This document shows, piece by piece, positions 51,965-60,433 of a DNA stretch of 64,000 nucleotides. Origin of the DNA: Pseudomonas nabeulensis. GTDB taxonomy: Bacteria > Pseudomonadota > Gammaproteobacteria > Pseudomonadales > Pseudomonadaceae. The stretch covers positions 34,883 through 98,882 of the forward strand of contig NZ_QUZT01000019.1 of assembly GCF_004682045.1 (NCBI RefSeq), given 5' to 3'. The notes beneath the pieces are model-generated. The model searched no databases, had not been told where the DNA came from, and worked only from the letters and a program-made list of their open reading frames with translations. Position 1 is the stretch's first letter. Each line of letters begins with the position of its first letter. The translations under genes and the position numbers were made by a program.

Positions 51965-53478
51965 ACGCGCTCCAGTACTAGACGTGCGCCCAGTTGTTGC
52001 GCGAGGTCACGGACCCGTTCTTGCTCTTGTGTGCGACCCACAACAATGTATTTGGCGCCTTTGTGCTGGTAGACCGGGACGGTGGAAGGCTGTGATACGA
52101 GACCCGCGGTCTTAGACTCGCCTTTGTGCGGCGGCTTGATCTCAGTGGCGCCCTGTGGGAGGCGTGGCGCCTTGACGTTCCAGACAAGGCCTACCTTTTG
52201 CGCCAGTTCGCCGGGGGCATCGGTAGGTTGCACTTGAGGGCCAGGTGTACTTTCTAGGCTCAGTGCGTCATGTGCTTCGACGTCTGCCAATTTTTGTTCA
52301 AGGTAATCTACGACGCGTACAATTCCGTCCCGCACGCCTTTATCAGCGGGGCAGAAATCACCAAGGTGTTCACCGCGGGTAGCGTTAGCCCTGTACATCC
52401 AGGGGAAACAAGCTATCCACTCACGCAGGCTTCGCTCCACGGCTGCTGCGGGCTCGGGCGCAAGTTTGACCCCGACCTCAAAGCCCTCGTCAAGACCAAA
52501 GGCATCGAAGTTGGCTGTCATGACCAAGGCCTCCCCGTCGGCGACCAACGCCTTGGCGTGCAGCTTGTCATGGGCCAGCACCTGGATGCCAGCAGCGGCC
52601 AGCTTCGCCACTGCGTTGGCGACAGCCGGACGGGGGCGCGTCAACAGACTTACGCGTACACCACGGTTTGCTGCCAGAATTAATTCGTCAATCACGATGT
52701 GGTCTGCATCAAGCCCATAACTACTGGCCAGAATTTCATACTGGGCACTGCGAATCATGGTGATAACGGCCTCGCGAAGGTCGAAGCTACCCTGCAGAGT
52801 TGCAAGGACCTGATCGTGGCCCGGGCGCCGGGGCACCGCTGGCGGTCCCTTGATCTCCACTAGCCGGTTGGCGCCGTGCAATTCGCGCCGGGCTTCGCAC
52901 CAGAATGCCCAGTTGAAGCATTCGGCCAGGGCGCGCGCGTTGTTTTCCTCTAACTGCACGCCCAGTTCGATGCTCTCTTGCAGGGCTTTGTTGAGGTTGG
53001 CGGTGGACAGCCATGCCCGGGGCGCCTTGTGTGCAAGGGCGTCAATCACTAAGAATTTGGCATGAACATGTTCAGCCGAGCGTAGGCGTACTTTGCCGGC
53101 AAGCCGGGCGAGCAGTGCTTTATGTTGCTCGACCATACGTTTGCCGAAGTCATCTTCGTCACGGATCAGGCTGTCCAGTCTTTGCTCGGAAGCAGTGAGT
53201 ATGTAGACGCGCACACCCCGCTCAGACGCTTGGATCAATGCGTCTGCCAGCGGTGTGTCTGCAAGCAGGAATGAGCACAGCAGTACATGCTCGCTTGCCT
53301 GTTCGATGGCCTGAACCAGAGTGTCACGAAACTGCAGGTTTGCGCCGGTACGCCAGACATGGGATGACACTTGCTCGCGTTGCTCGGGAAGAGTGGGGGC
53401 ACGGCGCAGCCAGCCCGGGCCGAGAGGTTCATGGGTTCGGTCGACGACGGTCTGGCAGTGAAGGGAGTCGATGATCAT
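51961..53478 (-). CDS. Phospholipase D-superfamily protein with two HKD motifs
   Basis: A 505-residue cytoplasmic PLD-family protein with two complete HxK(x)4D motifs: VHAKFLVID (near residue 143) with STANLNKALQESIELGV after it, and LHAKALVAD (near residue 310) with MTANFDAFGLDEGFEVGV. The two-motif monomer resembles PLD nucleases of defence systems as well as cardiolipin synthase-like enzymes, but there is no membrane anchor. The C-terminal ~130 residues are proline/charge rich, then a small domain (KYIVVGRTQEQERVRDLAQQ). 3 bp from the upstream gene; likely the nuclease effector. Confidence 0.88.
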   Translation of the reverse strand: MIIDSLHCQTVVDRTHEPLGPGWLRRAPTLPEQREQVSSHVWRTGANLQFRDTLVQAIEQASEHVLLCSFLLADTPLADALIQASERGVRVYILTASEQRLDSLIRDEDDFGKRMVEQHKALLARLAGKVRLRSAEHVHAKFLVIDALAHKAPRAWLSTANLNKALQESIELGVQLEENNARALAECFNWAFWCEARRELHGANRLVEIKGPPAVPRRPGHDQVLATLQGSFDLREAVITMIRSAQYEILASSYGLDADHIVIDELILAANRGVRVSLLTRPRPAVANAVAKLAAAGIQVLAHDKLHAKALVADGEALVMTANFDAFGLDEGFEVGVKLAPEPAAAVERSLREWIACFPWMYRANATRGEHLGDFCPADKGVRDGIVRVVDYLEQKLADVEAHDALSLESTPGPQVQPTDAPGELAQKVGLVWNVKAPRLPQGATEIKPPHKGESKTAGLVSQPSTVPVYQHKGAKYIVVGRTQEQERVRDLAQQLGARLVLERV

Positions 53479-53481
53479 GAG

Positions 53482-54648
53482 TTAGCTCCAGAGTCCGAGG
53501 TCATAGGGGGCAAGTAGGTAAGGGCTACGAGTGTCGCGTTTGCCATGGAGTGCCTTGGCAAGTAGCTCGTTGGGCGTGGCCAACTTCAGGTCGTGGTAGA
53601 GAAACTGCGAGCGTATGTCATCCCCCATCTGATCCAGATCCGCGGGTGTGACATCGTCTTGGATCGCATCCCATTGCAGCCATTTTGCCCATTCATTAGC
53701 TTCGGTATCGGAGGCCGGTACGAGTGGGACAGCACTGAGTACCGTGGGATTGAATGTGCCGATGTACCCACGTCTCCACTCAGGTATAGCCAGATCACGC
53801 GTGAACTGTTTGCGTTCAATGGGGCTCAAGTCGGCCAGTGTTGCCGGAAGGACGAGATGGCCTGTGTAGTCATGCCACTGGTCCAGTTCTGTGATGTCAG
53901 CCTGACTGGCGAATGCTGCCAGTAGCTTCCATAGGTGCTCGTAGCTGTCGGCGACTTTCGTTGAGGGAGGCAGTGATGCGTCAATCTTCTGCTTGTCTTT
54001 TTTGCCGATGCCTATCAAGTCCCCTGTCAGCTTGATCAGAGGGGGGCCGTCAGGCGTCCATTCGTAGGCCAACTCAAGTGTGCAGTCACGGACGTTGATC
54101 CCAAGGGAGGGTAACTCCCGGATTTGCTGCAGCTGACCGTCGACGATTGATGGGGCTGCCGTGCTGCGCTTGCAGGCCTTGAGCAGATCAGGCAACGGGC
54201 ATGCACGCTGCGGCCCGGTTTTTTCTGCCTTCTTGCGGTTGTCGTCACGCGATTTGTGGGCGCTGTCAGTTTCCAGACGATGTGCATGTAGCAAACTGTG
54301 AGGAATGAGCCGATCATTGGTCAGATAAAAACGCCAGACACCTTCCTCAGGTACCAGCACCTGGCCTACTTGCAGCGCCTGTTCACCCGCAATGGAAAGT
54401 TGGGCATAACCCTCCTGTTCCACGCTTTCGAGCAGGCCCAGATCAAGGCTGCGTTTAAGGACTAGGCGAACCATGGCTTCCGGGCAGTTACGTAGTAGTT
54501 CGTGGTGAATGTCTTGTGCATTGATCGGCCTTCCGAAGTCGGCTGCCAGTTGCGCAATGGCGAGGAACTCAGGGCGTTGGCGACCCACCGCCACCGTAGC
54601 TTGGGATTCAAAGCATTTCACACTAATAGAGCGTTTGAGCTGGATCAT
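53482..54648 (-). CDS. Unknown 388-residue protein, winged-helix-like N-terminus
   Basis: Not recognised. The ATG at 54646-54648 overlaps the helicase stop (ATGA). Residues about 35-90 (PINAQDIHHELLRNCPEAMV ... LGLLESVEQEGYAQLSIAGE) look like a winged helix. A charged linker (about 130-150) leads to a C-terminal domain with LELAYEWTPDGPPLIKLTGD and EWRRGYIGTF. It always seems tied to the helicase and PLD by tight coupling here, suggesting a complex. No catalytic motif is evident. Confidence 0.82.
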   Translation of the reverse strand: MIQLKRSISVKCFESQATVAVGRQRPEFLAIAQLAADFGRPINAQDIHHELLRNCPEAMVRLVLKRSLDLGLLESVEQEGYAQLSIAGEQALQVGQVLVPEEGVWRFYLTNDRLIPHSLLHAHRLETDSAHKSRDDNRKKAEKTGPQRACPLPDLLKACKRSTAAPSIVDGQLQQIRELPSLGINVRDCTLELAYEWTPDGPPLIKLTGDLIGIGKKDKQKIDASLPPSTKVADSYEHLWKLLAAFASQADITELDQWHDYTGHLVLPATLADLSPIERKQFTRDLAIPEWRRGYIGTFNPTVLSAVPLVPASDTEANEWAKWLQWDAIQDDVTPADLDQMGDDIRSQFLYHDLKLATPNELLAKALHGKRDTRSPYLLAPYDLGLWS

Positions 54649-57344
54649 GGGGTGTCCCATCCGAGATTCTTGGCGTAGTGGGTCGATGCAGCAAGGTTGC
54701 GCAGCAGTACAGAACGACAGCTTTTGGAGTTCATCCAGAAGCGATGACCGATCAGTACCAGTTGGTAACGGGCACGCGTGAGAGCGACATTTAGGCGATT
54801 TGGGCTATTGAGAAAGCCGGCCGAGCCGGATTTTACGAAAGACAGAAGCACCAGATCGGCTTCGTGGCCTTGGAATCGATCGACAGTACACAGAGAGACT
54901 TCGATCCGACCGTTTCCCAAGCTGAACTGTCGAGTGTTTGCGTGCTGTTTACTCATAGCCTGGAGGCGTACACGTAATTCATGTTCCTGGCCCTTATAGA
55001 AAGTAAGGACAGCTACTTTCCAAGGCTTCCCGGAGTCTTTTCCGGTGCGTGGTTCGTGCTCAGCCCACTGGATGAATTGATTCAGTTCGTTGATGAGTTG
55101 GTCTGCCTCTGCCGGGTTGCGATTGCCCTGTGTGCGCCCGCCTTTTTTCTGCTGGCGGGGCGCGATGTCTAGCCAAGCCGCACGACGCGTGTAGTGCTTG
55201 TAGTTCCAGTCTCGCTCCAGACTGCTGGAGTCATTGAGCAAATTGTCCTCGGCATAAAATTGGTCCCGTGGGAACGCAGAGATGTCCGGATGCATTCGGT
55301 GTTGGAATGTCAGCGATACACTGCGTGATTCCAGTGCTTGTGGTGGTAAGCCGTGGGTCAGTACCGTTTGCTGATCCCAGTCAGGCAGACAACCTGCGCC
55401 AACCTGAAGGATTTCCAGAATCGACGTCATGGCCACGCGGCGCATCTGTTCGAGGTTCTCACCCAGGCTTGGAGTACGTTGCTGTGCCGTTGTCCCTTTT
55501 GGGAGTAAGGCATGGAGTTCGCCAAGCAGATGTTTTTGCTCCTCAGGGTTCTGGCGAAGCTCATAGGCCCGGATCTGGCGCCAGGCCACTTCATCAGCCC
55601 AACTGAGAGCTTCTTGGAGTGTTTCAGGAGCTTGCGGGTAGCTACTACGATGGGCTTCCCAGTCGGGCATCTGTGGCAGTACGGCGTTGCTTGGGATCAG
55701 GTCACCAGGCAGCCGGTGTTCCCACGCTTGCAGGGTTTTGCCGCTGGCACAGACGAGGTGGGCTCCGGCCAGCTCGAAGCATGGAAGCGACATGTCGCGG
55801 GTATCGAGATCGACCGCTGGCACGTCGCGCGCATTGGCTTCTTCGACCATCAGTTGTCGTTGTTCTGGCGATTCGAGGAGCATCACCGTATTGCTGCTAT
55901 TTTTGCTGACTGATGTCGATGCGCGAAACCCATACATCGCAGCGTTTGCCACATCCTGAGACAGCAGGTTGCGAACATTCACCGCCAAGTCTGTTTCGTC
56001 GACGAAGGGTGACAGTTGGCGGCGATCACCCACTATCACCCAACGACGCGCATAAAGCGCAGGCACCAGAAATTCGCTGAAGGTGGTTTTCGATGCCTCA
56101 TCCAGAATGAGGTAATCAAAGGGTTCCAGGCCTAGCTTCTGCTTGAGGCTCGGATGCTGCAGAATGCCAATTGTAGTCGAACAGACCAGATTGGAAGAAT
56201 CCAGCATCATGCTGGCCAGCGTTGAATCTTTTTCACCGCGCAGGGCTTCGCCGAGCATAGCGCGACTGTTTACGCCAAGGTGGGTACCTGCTCCTGGTTC
56301 GTCCAGGAAATCGAGAATCTCTCCCTTGCAGGTTCGTACCAGTCGATTCAAGGCCCATGGCCGAACAGCTGTCGATGCAATGTTGTCCTCATCGCCGATG
56401 CGCAAGGGCATGACCCACTTCTGATCTGCCTTGTCTTGCCATTCAATGAGGCTCTCAAGCACGTTATCGACCGCGACATGGGTGGATGCGACCAACAGCA
56501 CGCGCTTGCCTTCGCGTGTGAGTTGCAGAATCAGCTCGCAGATTGCTGTGGTCTTGCCTGACCCTGGAGGGCCTTCCAGTACGGCGTAGTCTGGAGTCCC
56601 AAGGGCGCGTTTGACGAAGACGCGTTGTTCCGCCGTACCGTCGCGAAGGGTGCCATCTTCTGTGGGGCGCAGGAAAAACCAACCATCCTCGACCATCTCG
56701 CGGGGGGTGGGGCTTTCCCAGTCGGCCCGGGTAGAGGCTAGCCGCACGAGTGCACCCAAGCGCGGCGACGGATAGCTTTCCAGGTGTTCAAGAGCGTTTT
56801 TCTGACAAACCAAAGGCCATGTATTGGCTTTGAGATAAATGAGTGCATGAGCCGATTCGTCGCCATTCTCAAGCGCGCGAGGAAGGCGTTCAACCTGAAG
56901 AGCCTGTTGCTCATGGATCCGGTCCAGCACAGCGATTTTGTTGCGCTTGTCCCAGATCAGTTCCCGCCGACGCCGTTGAGGCTCGCGTTCTTGGATTTCC
57001 CGAGCGTCAAGAAACGCGTCATAGGTAGAGTCAGGCTCTTCTTCGAAACCAGGGCGAGGTTCCAAGATGATCCATTCACCGACGTGACTGTCGCTGCATT
57101 CGATACGATCACGGCGCCGTTTGGATTTATTATGGGAAACCTGCCGTTTGGAGGTGCGCTGCTTAATTACGTTGAGCTCCTCCACGCTGGGTAAACGCCA
57201 GGCAAGGATGGGTGAGCGTTGCTCGGCGGCGTTGATAGCCGTGGCGATGTAACGACGGTAAGGGGTCCACTGGGCCAGCGTTTGTTTAAGCGCGCTGTCC
57301 CATTTTCCTATACCGGATAGTGACATGTAGCAGTGGTTGGCCAT
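54645..57344 (-). CDS. Superfamily 1 DNA/RNA helicase (Dna2/UPF1-like, COG1112 type)
   Basis: An 899-residue helicase and first gene of the operon. Motifs in order: Q-like region PDYAVLEGPPGSGKTTAICE (Walker A near residue 255), Ia VLLVASTHVAVDNVL, II DYLILDEASKTTFSEF, III WVIVGDRRQLSPFV, IV/V region VSLCTVDRFQGHEADLVLLS and VI NRLNVALTRARYQLVLIG. The first ~200 residues are a unique region. COG1112 helicases partner with PLD nucleases in the Mokosh defence systems, but those lack the extra genes seen here. AAGGAG precedes the ATG at 57344 and a sigma-54 promoter lies just upstream. Confidence 0.92.
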   Translation of the reverse strand: MANHCYMSLSGIGKWDSALKQTLAQWTPYRRYIATAINAAEQRSPILAWRLPSVEELNVIKQRTSKRQVSHNKSKRRRDRIECSDSHVGEWIILEPRPGFEEEPDSTYDAFLDAREIQEREPQRRRRELIWDKRNKIAVLDRIHEQQALQVERLPRALENGDESAHALIYLKANTWPLVCQKNALEHLESYPSPRLGALVRLASTRADWESPTPREMVEDGWFFLRPTEDGTLRDGTAEQRVFVKRALGTPDYAVLEGPPGSGKTTAICELILQLTREGKRVLLVASTHVAVDNVLESLIEWQDKADQKWVMPLRIGDEDNIASTAVRPWALNRLVRTCKGEILDFLDEPGAGTHLGVNSRAMLGEALRGEKDSTLASMMLDSSNLVCSTTIGILQHPSLKQKLGLEPFDYLILDEASKTTFSEFLVPALYARRWVIVGDRRQLSPFVDETDLAVNVRNLLSQDVANAAMYGFRASTSVSKNSSNTVMLLESPEQRQLMVEEANARDVPAVDLDTRDMSLPCFELAGAHLVCASGKTLQAWEHRLPGDLIPSNAVLPQMPDWEAHRSSYPQAPETLQEALSWADEVAWRQIRAYELRQNPEEQKHLLGELHALLPKGTTAQQRTPSLGENLEQMRRVAMTSILEILQVGAGCLPDWDQQTVLTHGLPPQALESRSVSLTFQHRMHPDISAFPRDQFYAEDNLLNDSSSLERDWNYKHYTRRAAWLDIAPRQQKKGGRTQGNRNPAEADQLINELNQFIQWAEHEPRTGKDSGKPWKVAVLTFYKGQEHELRVRLQAMSKQHANTRQFSLGNGRIEVSLCTVDRFQGHEADLVLLSFVKSGSAGFLNSPNRLNVALTRARYQLVLIGHRFWMNSKSCRSVLLRNLAASTHYAKNLGWDTP

Positions 57345-57377
57345 GGGGCGACTCCTTTAGTGAGGCAGATCTTCCTT

Positions 57378-57393
57378 AGCGTCTCTCGTGCCA
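57378..57393 (-). promoter_or_regulatory. Sigma-54 (-24/-12) promoter of the helicase operon
   Basis: On the minus strand TGGCACG-AGAG-ACGCT aligns with the consensus TGGCACG-N4-TTGCW: the whole -24 element and the -12 GC with exact spacing; only the two T of TTGC differ. The predicted start site lies about 20 bp before the helicase ATG, leaving room for its AAGGAG. The operon encodes its own sigma-54 activator. Confidence 0.8.
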
Positions 57394-57452
57394 GTTGATT
57401 AAATATTTTAAGTTGTTGATTTATATATTATTTATTTTTTGATTATTTTTTA

Positions 57453-57491
57453 ATTTGGCCATATTTGGCCATACATTGGCAGTATTTGGCC
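57453..57491. promoter_or_regulatory. Four phased repeats, likely activator-binding site (UAS)
   Basis: On the plus strand TTTGGCC occurs at 57455, 57465 and 57485 with a variant ATTGGCA at 57475, i.e. every 10 bp, one helical turn. The block is 60-100 bp upstream of the -24 element, with an AT-rich, bendable stretch of about 45 bp between. This is the standard position for enhancer-binding protein sites. Confidence 0.7.
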
Positions 57492-57899
57492 TTTTTGAAG
57501 AGTTTTCGGTCTCTGCCATGCTTAGGGGATCTGAGGCGTTTTAATTTGAGGTCTACTGGTCAACGTCTGCTATCAGTAATGGTCTACCCGACCGTCTGGC
57601 GCTCATGCGCTCAATGACTTTCTTTTTCGCGTCTGTAAGACGCAGATTCTGTTACCCACAATCCGCTCAGAAGACTCACTAAACCTCTCCTGCCGCGACT
57701 CGTTGGAGCATTGGAAATCCTCCTGTAGCCATGCTGTGGGGTGGGGAGTGCTTGGTCGGATTTTTGGTGGCATTTTGCCGGAGATCGCTGATAAACCACC
57801 TATGTAAAATTAACTGCCGATCACTGCTACCGATCTGTTGCGTTGCAGGGAAATGAGGTGACGACCGGACAGCTGCGTATGCACCATTCGATTGCGAGC
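57492..57899. other. 408-bp stretch with IS remnants, no supported gene
   Basis: Between the UAS repeats and the istA fragment. Short open frames exist on the minus strand but none has a recognisable product. The stretch may be decayed downstream sequence of the IS21 element (between istA and istB), which I could not confirm. Confidence 0.35.
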
Positions 57900-58440
57900 T
57901 CAAATTGATTCCTCGCGACGGATATCAAACAGCATCTCGTGGCCTTGACTGGGGTACGCAACCAACCAGAACGCGCGACTGGCGCACAGCCTCATGTGGG
58001 AGACCTGGATACGTCGAAACAGGCCACCGATCAGAAGACTCTCTTCGCTCCAGTCAAATTGAAACGCCTCGCCGAGGGCAAAAGTCAGCGGCACAAAATC
58101 GCGTAAAGACTTGCCTTGCTCACCTCGCCAAGAACGCACGAACGCCGTGAGCTGGCTGTAGCCGCCGTCGTAACCCTCGGCCTTGATCTGCTCGAAAAGC
58201 GCTTTGGCGCTCCTGCGGTTGTGTTTTGGCCGGAACGAATCGGCCTTGAGCGCCTGTTCCAGCGTCTCGTGGAAAGGGCTGAGTTTGTTGAAGGTTGCGC
58301 ACCGTTGGTACGCCGGCTGAGTGGCTTCGGGCGCTCTGACCCATTTTCGGATGGTGTTTCTAGAAAGCCCGGTACGCTTGGCTATCAACGAGGTGAATTT
58401 CCCATCTCCCAGAAAGACGATGAAGTTGAGCAAGATATGT
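57900..58440 (-). pseudogene. istA: Fragment of IS21-family transposase IstA
   Basis: About 175 codons of an IstA-type transposase: HTH region LIAKRTGLSRNTIRKWVRAP, then the start of the DDE core DFVPLTFALGEAFQFDWSEE with the first catalytic Asp in FDW, and SRAFWLVAYPSQGHEMLFD. The frame ends prematurely after the first third of the catalytic domain, istB is missing, and the N-terminus lacks a good start codon, so it is inactive. Confidence 0.82.
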
Positions 58441-58489
58441 TGGGCAGACGTTTACAATAATACGGCCTGAAATCGAATTCAGTCGGCGT

Positions 58490-58933
58490 TCAGCCATGAA
58501 ATATCCTGCAAACCTCGTCTTTTGCAGCATCCACCACAGATTCAGGAAAGTCTTTGAGAACTTCTTTGGGGGGCTTGCCGGCTAGCATTGAATTTGAGGA
58601 GCCAAACCAGAAGGCCATTCCCCAGCCATCCTTCTTGCTCTCTAAAATAGCTACGACCTCAGCCAGATCAGCCAGCGGCCTGTAGCCAGTCAAGGGATCC
58701 AGCCCATAGGCGGGGAAGTAATCGACCCCCTCATGGCGCAAGGCAAAAATCCTCCCGGCACGCTTCCATTTGTTGGGTTGCGAACGAGCATTGGTTGTCT
58801 TGAGCTGGGCAAGCTCCGCAACCTCCTGAGCAGTCAGCCAATCACCAGAGTTCAAGATCCGAGTTTTACCCATGGCGAGCATCTTCGCTTCACGCAGTAG
58901 GGAGGGGCGGACAGGTTTCTGAGGTATCAGCAT
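58490..58933 (-). CDS. Unknown 147-residue protein
   Basis: Not firmly recognised. Sequence features: ILNSGDWLTAQEVAELAQLK (HTH-like), KWKRAGRIFALRHEGVDYFP, GLDPLTGYRPLADLAEVVAI, and WGMAFWFGSSNSMLAGKPPK followed by a short helix. The last part recalls the toxin-binding end of MbcA/ParS/Xre-type antitoxins, but no RES- or other toxin gene lies beside it. Starts at MLIPQ (58933), or at internal ATGs 17 or 20 codons later. Possibly an orphan or a remnant of a larger module. Confidence 0.6.
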   Translation of the reverse strand: MLIPQKPVRPSLLREAKMLAMGKTRILNSGDWLTAQEVAELAQLKTTNARSQPNKWKRAGRIFALRHEGVDYFPAYGLDPLTGYRPLADLAEVVAILESKKDGWGMAFWFGSSNSMLAGKPPKEVLKDFPESVVDAAKDEVCRIFHG

Positions 58934-59443
58934 GCTTACCAGTCCTGAAATTTTGTCTCGGGCAAGAGCTTCAGTTGAGCATTGAAGAATTGGGCCATCA
59001 GATCAATCCCAACGAGGAATGCTGTAGCGTCTGTTATCACGGGTTAGGGCTGAATATATAAAGTCCAAGCTAATCCTGCGAGGACCTTCGCGCAATGGCC
59101 GTTGGTAAGCTTATCTAAATAAACATTCTCGCGCCTGTCATCATCCAACACGCGGCGGCTTTCCTGCTAAGCTCCCGATAGGTTCCAAATCCTGGTTGGT
59201 ACTCGATACCGCATTGAGGAATCTGCTCGCGCGACCCGAAAGCTCTCCCAATACAAGACGCGCTTCTTGAGCATATATTCCAGCCATCAGCGGTTTGACG
59301 AACTTGCTTTTTTTTCGCTTATTTTTTTGTTTTCGCATGACACAGCCTCACCATTACGATTGCCTAACCATTCGCGCTTATTTTGCCTAGCTCTATTGAG
59401 GTATAACGATAAAGCACGGTATTTACATCGCAAGATAAGCATC
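58934..59443. other. 510-bp stretch with one doubtful small frame
   Basis: A minus-strand frame at 59141-59338 (65 codons, starting MRKQKNKRKKSKFVKPLMAG, very basic) has a weak GGTGAGG before it. I do not recognise it and give it low weight. No other coding or RNA signal was seen. Confidence 0.3.
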
Positions 59444-59971
59444 TCAGGCAACGTCGTTTTCTTCATCGGGTAGATTCACCGCATTTACCATTGTAGTAAT
59501 TACAATGGAAAGCCATGCTTGGTGAGCCATTAACTGAGAATCACACGCTCCCTCACCATTGGACGCTCCATACAGGGTTCGCCACTCGAGGACGTCTGCC
59601 AGCTCAACTAACGCGTTGTCGGTGAACAGAGCATCTGAAGCGAGACGATAGGCATAGATATCCAAGGCCTCGTCATCGTGACTCCTCGACCTTACTCTTG
59701 CAAAGTCTAAAACTGCTTCCACAGTCCAGCGTTTTGAACCATTGAGCTGCGGTGGAATCGCAAACTGCACACCGACGATCGCCTGCTCAGCGTAGGGGCG
59801 ATCCAATTCGTTGAATAGGTCGGCAAGAGCTTGTCCGGAAGAACACTTAACCATCTCCACGGTTTGGTCGGGCTCATTGAGATTCAAGACGGCAACGATG
59901 AGCATCGTCGATGGGAGACGACTATCACTCTCGGCAGCCAAACAGTTTGTGGCGAATGAATGCTGGAACAT
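59444..59971 (-). CDS. Unknown 175-residue protein, divergent from an Xre regulator
   Basis: Not recognised. An acidic soluble protein with PSTMLIVAVLNLNEPDQTVE, a predicted helical region around ALADLFNELDRPYAEQAIVG, and a C-terminal part rich in Ala/Leu (LVELADVLEWRTLYGASNGE). An internal ATG at codon 23 is an alternative start. It is transcribed away from the HTH gene at 60057, and the shared 85-bp region has an inverted repeat, so it is likely regulated by that protein. Confidence 0.6.
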   Translation of the reverse strand: MFQHSFATNCLAAESDSRLPSTMLIVAVLNLNEPDQTVEMVKCSSGQALADLFNELDRPYAEQAIVGVQFAIPPQLNGSKRWTVEAVLDFARVRSRSHDDEALDIYAYRLASDALFTDNALVELADVLEWRTLYGASNGEGACDSQLMAHQAWLSIVITTMVNAVNLPDEENDVA

Positions 59972-59992
59972 AGATTTCGATCCTAAATGAAC

Positions 59993-60015
59993 ACTATAGA
60001 TTGTAGCCCTATAGT
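59993..60015. promoter_or_regulatory. Inverted-repeat operator ACTATAG-N9-CTATAGT
   Basis: A perfect 7-bp inverted repeat midway between the divergent starts at 59971 and 60057. TATAG-like arms may overlap -10 elements of both promoters. Likely bound by the Xre-family protein encoded beside it. Confidence 0.6.
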
Positions 60016-60056
60016 ATTCAAAAAGGCTTCATCGTTCCTTTTGAAAGGTCATTCAA

Positions 60057-60362
60057 ATGGAACTGAAGAACGCCTTCGCCATAGCTTTGCGCAAGACCAG
60101 GCTTCAGAGAGCATTGACTCAAGAAGACTTCGGGATCATTAGCAGTAGGACGTACTTAAGCACCTTGGAAAGAGGGCTGCGAAACGTCACCCTTGAAAAA
60201 GCTTCAGAGCTTGCGGGAAGAATGGGGGTGCACCCATTAAGCCTACTTGTCCAGACATTCTTGATAGCCGAACCCGGAACTGACTTTGATTCACTTTTTA
60301 AGCGCATCCGCCATGAGATTGATGCAGATCCACATGTTAGTGCCGCCCCACAGGATTCTTGA
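60057..60362 (+). CDS. Xre-family HTH transcriptional regulator
   Basis: A 101-residue DNA-binding protein with a Cro/CI-type HTH: ALRKTRLQRALTQEDFGIIS followed by RTYLSTLERGLRNVTLEKAS and ELAGRMGVHPLSLL, the pattern of small restriction-system C proteins and island regulators. The ATG at 60057 follows TTGAAAGG. Its neighbour at 59444 is divergent across an inverted repeat. It is the last island gene, about 90 bp from the right end, and may control island genes or excision. Confidence 0.85.
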   Translation: MELKNAFAIALRKTRLQRALTQEDFGIISSRTYLSTLERGLRNVTLEKASELAGRMGVHPLSLLVQTFLIAEPGTDFDSLFKRIRHEIDADPHVSAAPQDS

Positions 60363-60433
60363 GCCTTCAAGTCTCCTCTGGCATCTACACCTAGGATGAG
60401 AGCGATACAATCCACCCTGCTCATTTTTCGTTA

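Noticed and set aside
48822..57344. Calling the helicase/PLD/methyltransferase operon DISARM
   Set aside because: No DUF1998 (DrmB) protein is present and the helicase has SF1 Dna2/UPF1-like motifs; the other genes do not match DISARM members.
48822..57344. Calling the helicase/PLD pair a Mokosh system outright
   Set aside because: The helicase type and PLD fit, but no kinase domain or helicase-PLD fusion is seen and four further genes are coupled; kept only as a comparison.
57451..57491. CRISPR-like array from the repeated TTTGGCC units
   Set aside because: Units are 10 bp with no spacers; the position and phase fit activator sites. No CRISPR array or cas gene was seen anywhere in the window.
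58490..58933. RES/Xre-type toxin-antitoxin pair
   Set aside because: Only a vague resemblance in the last 40 residues of one protein, and no toxin gene on either side.
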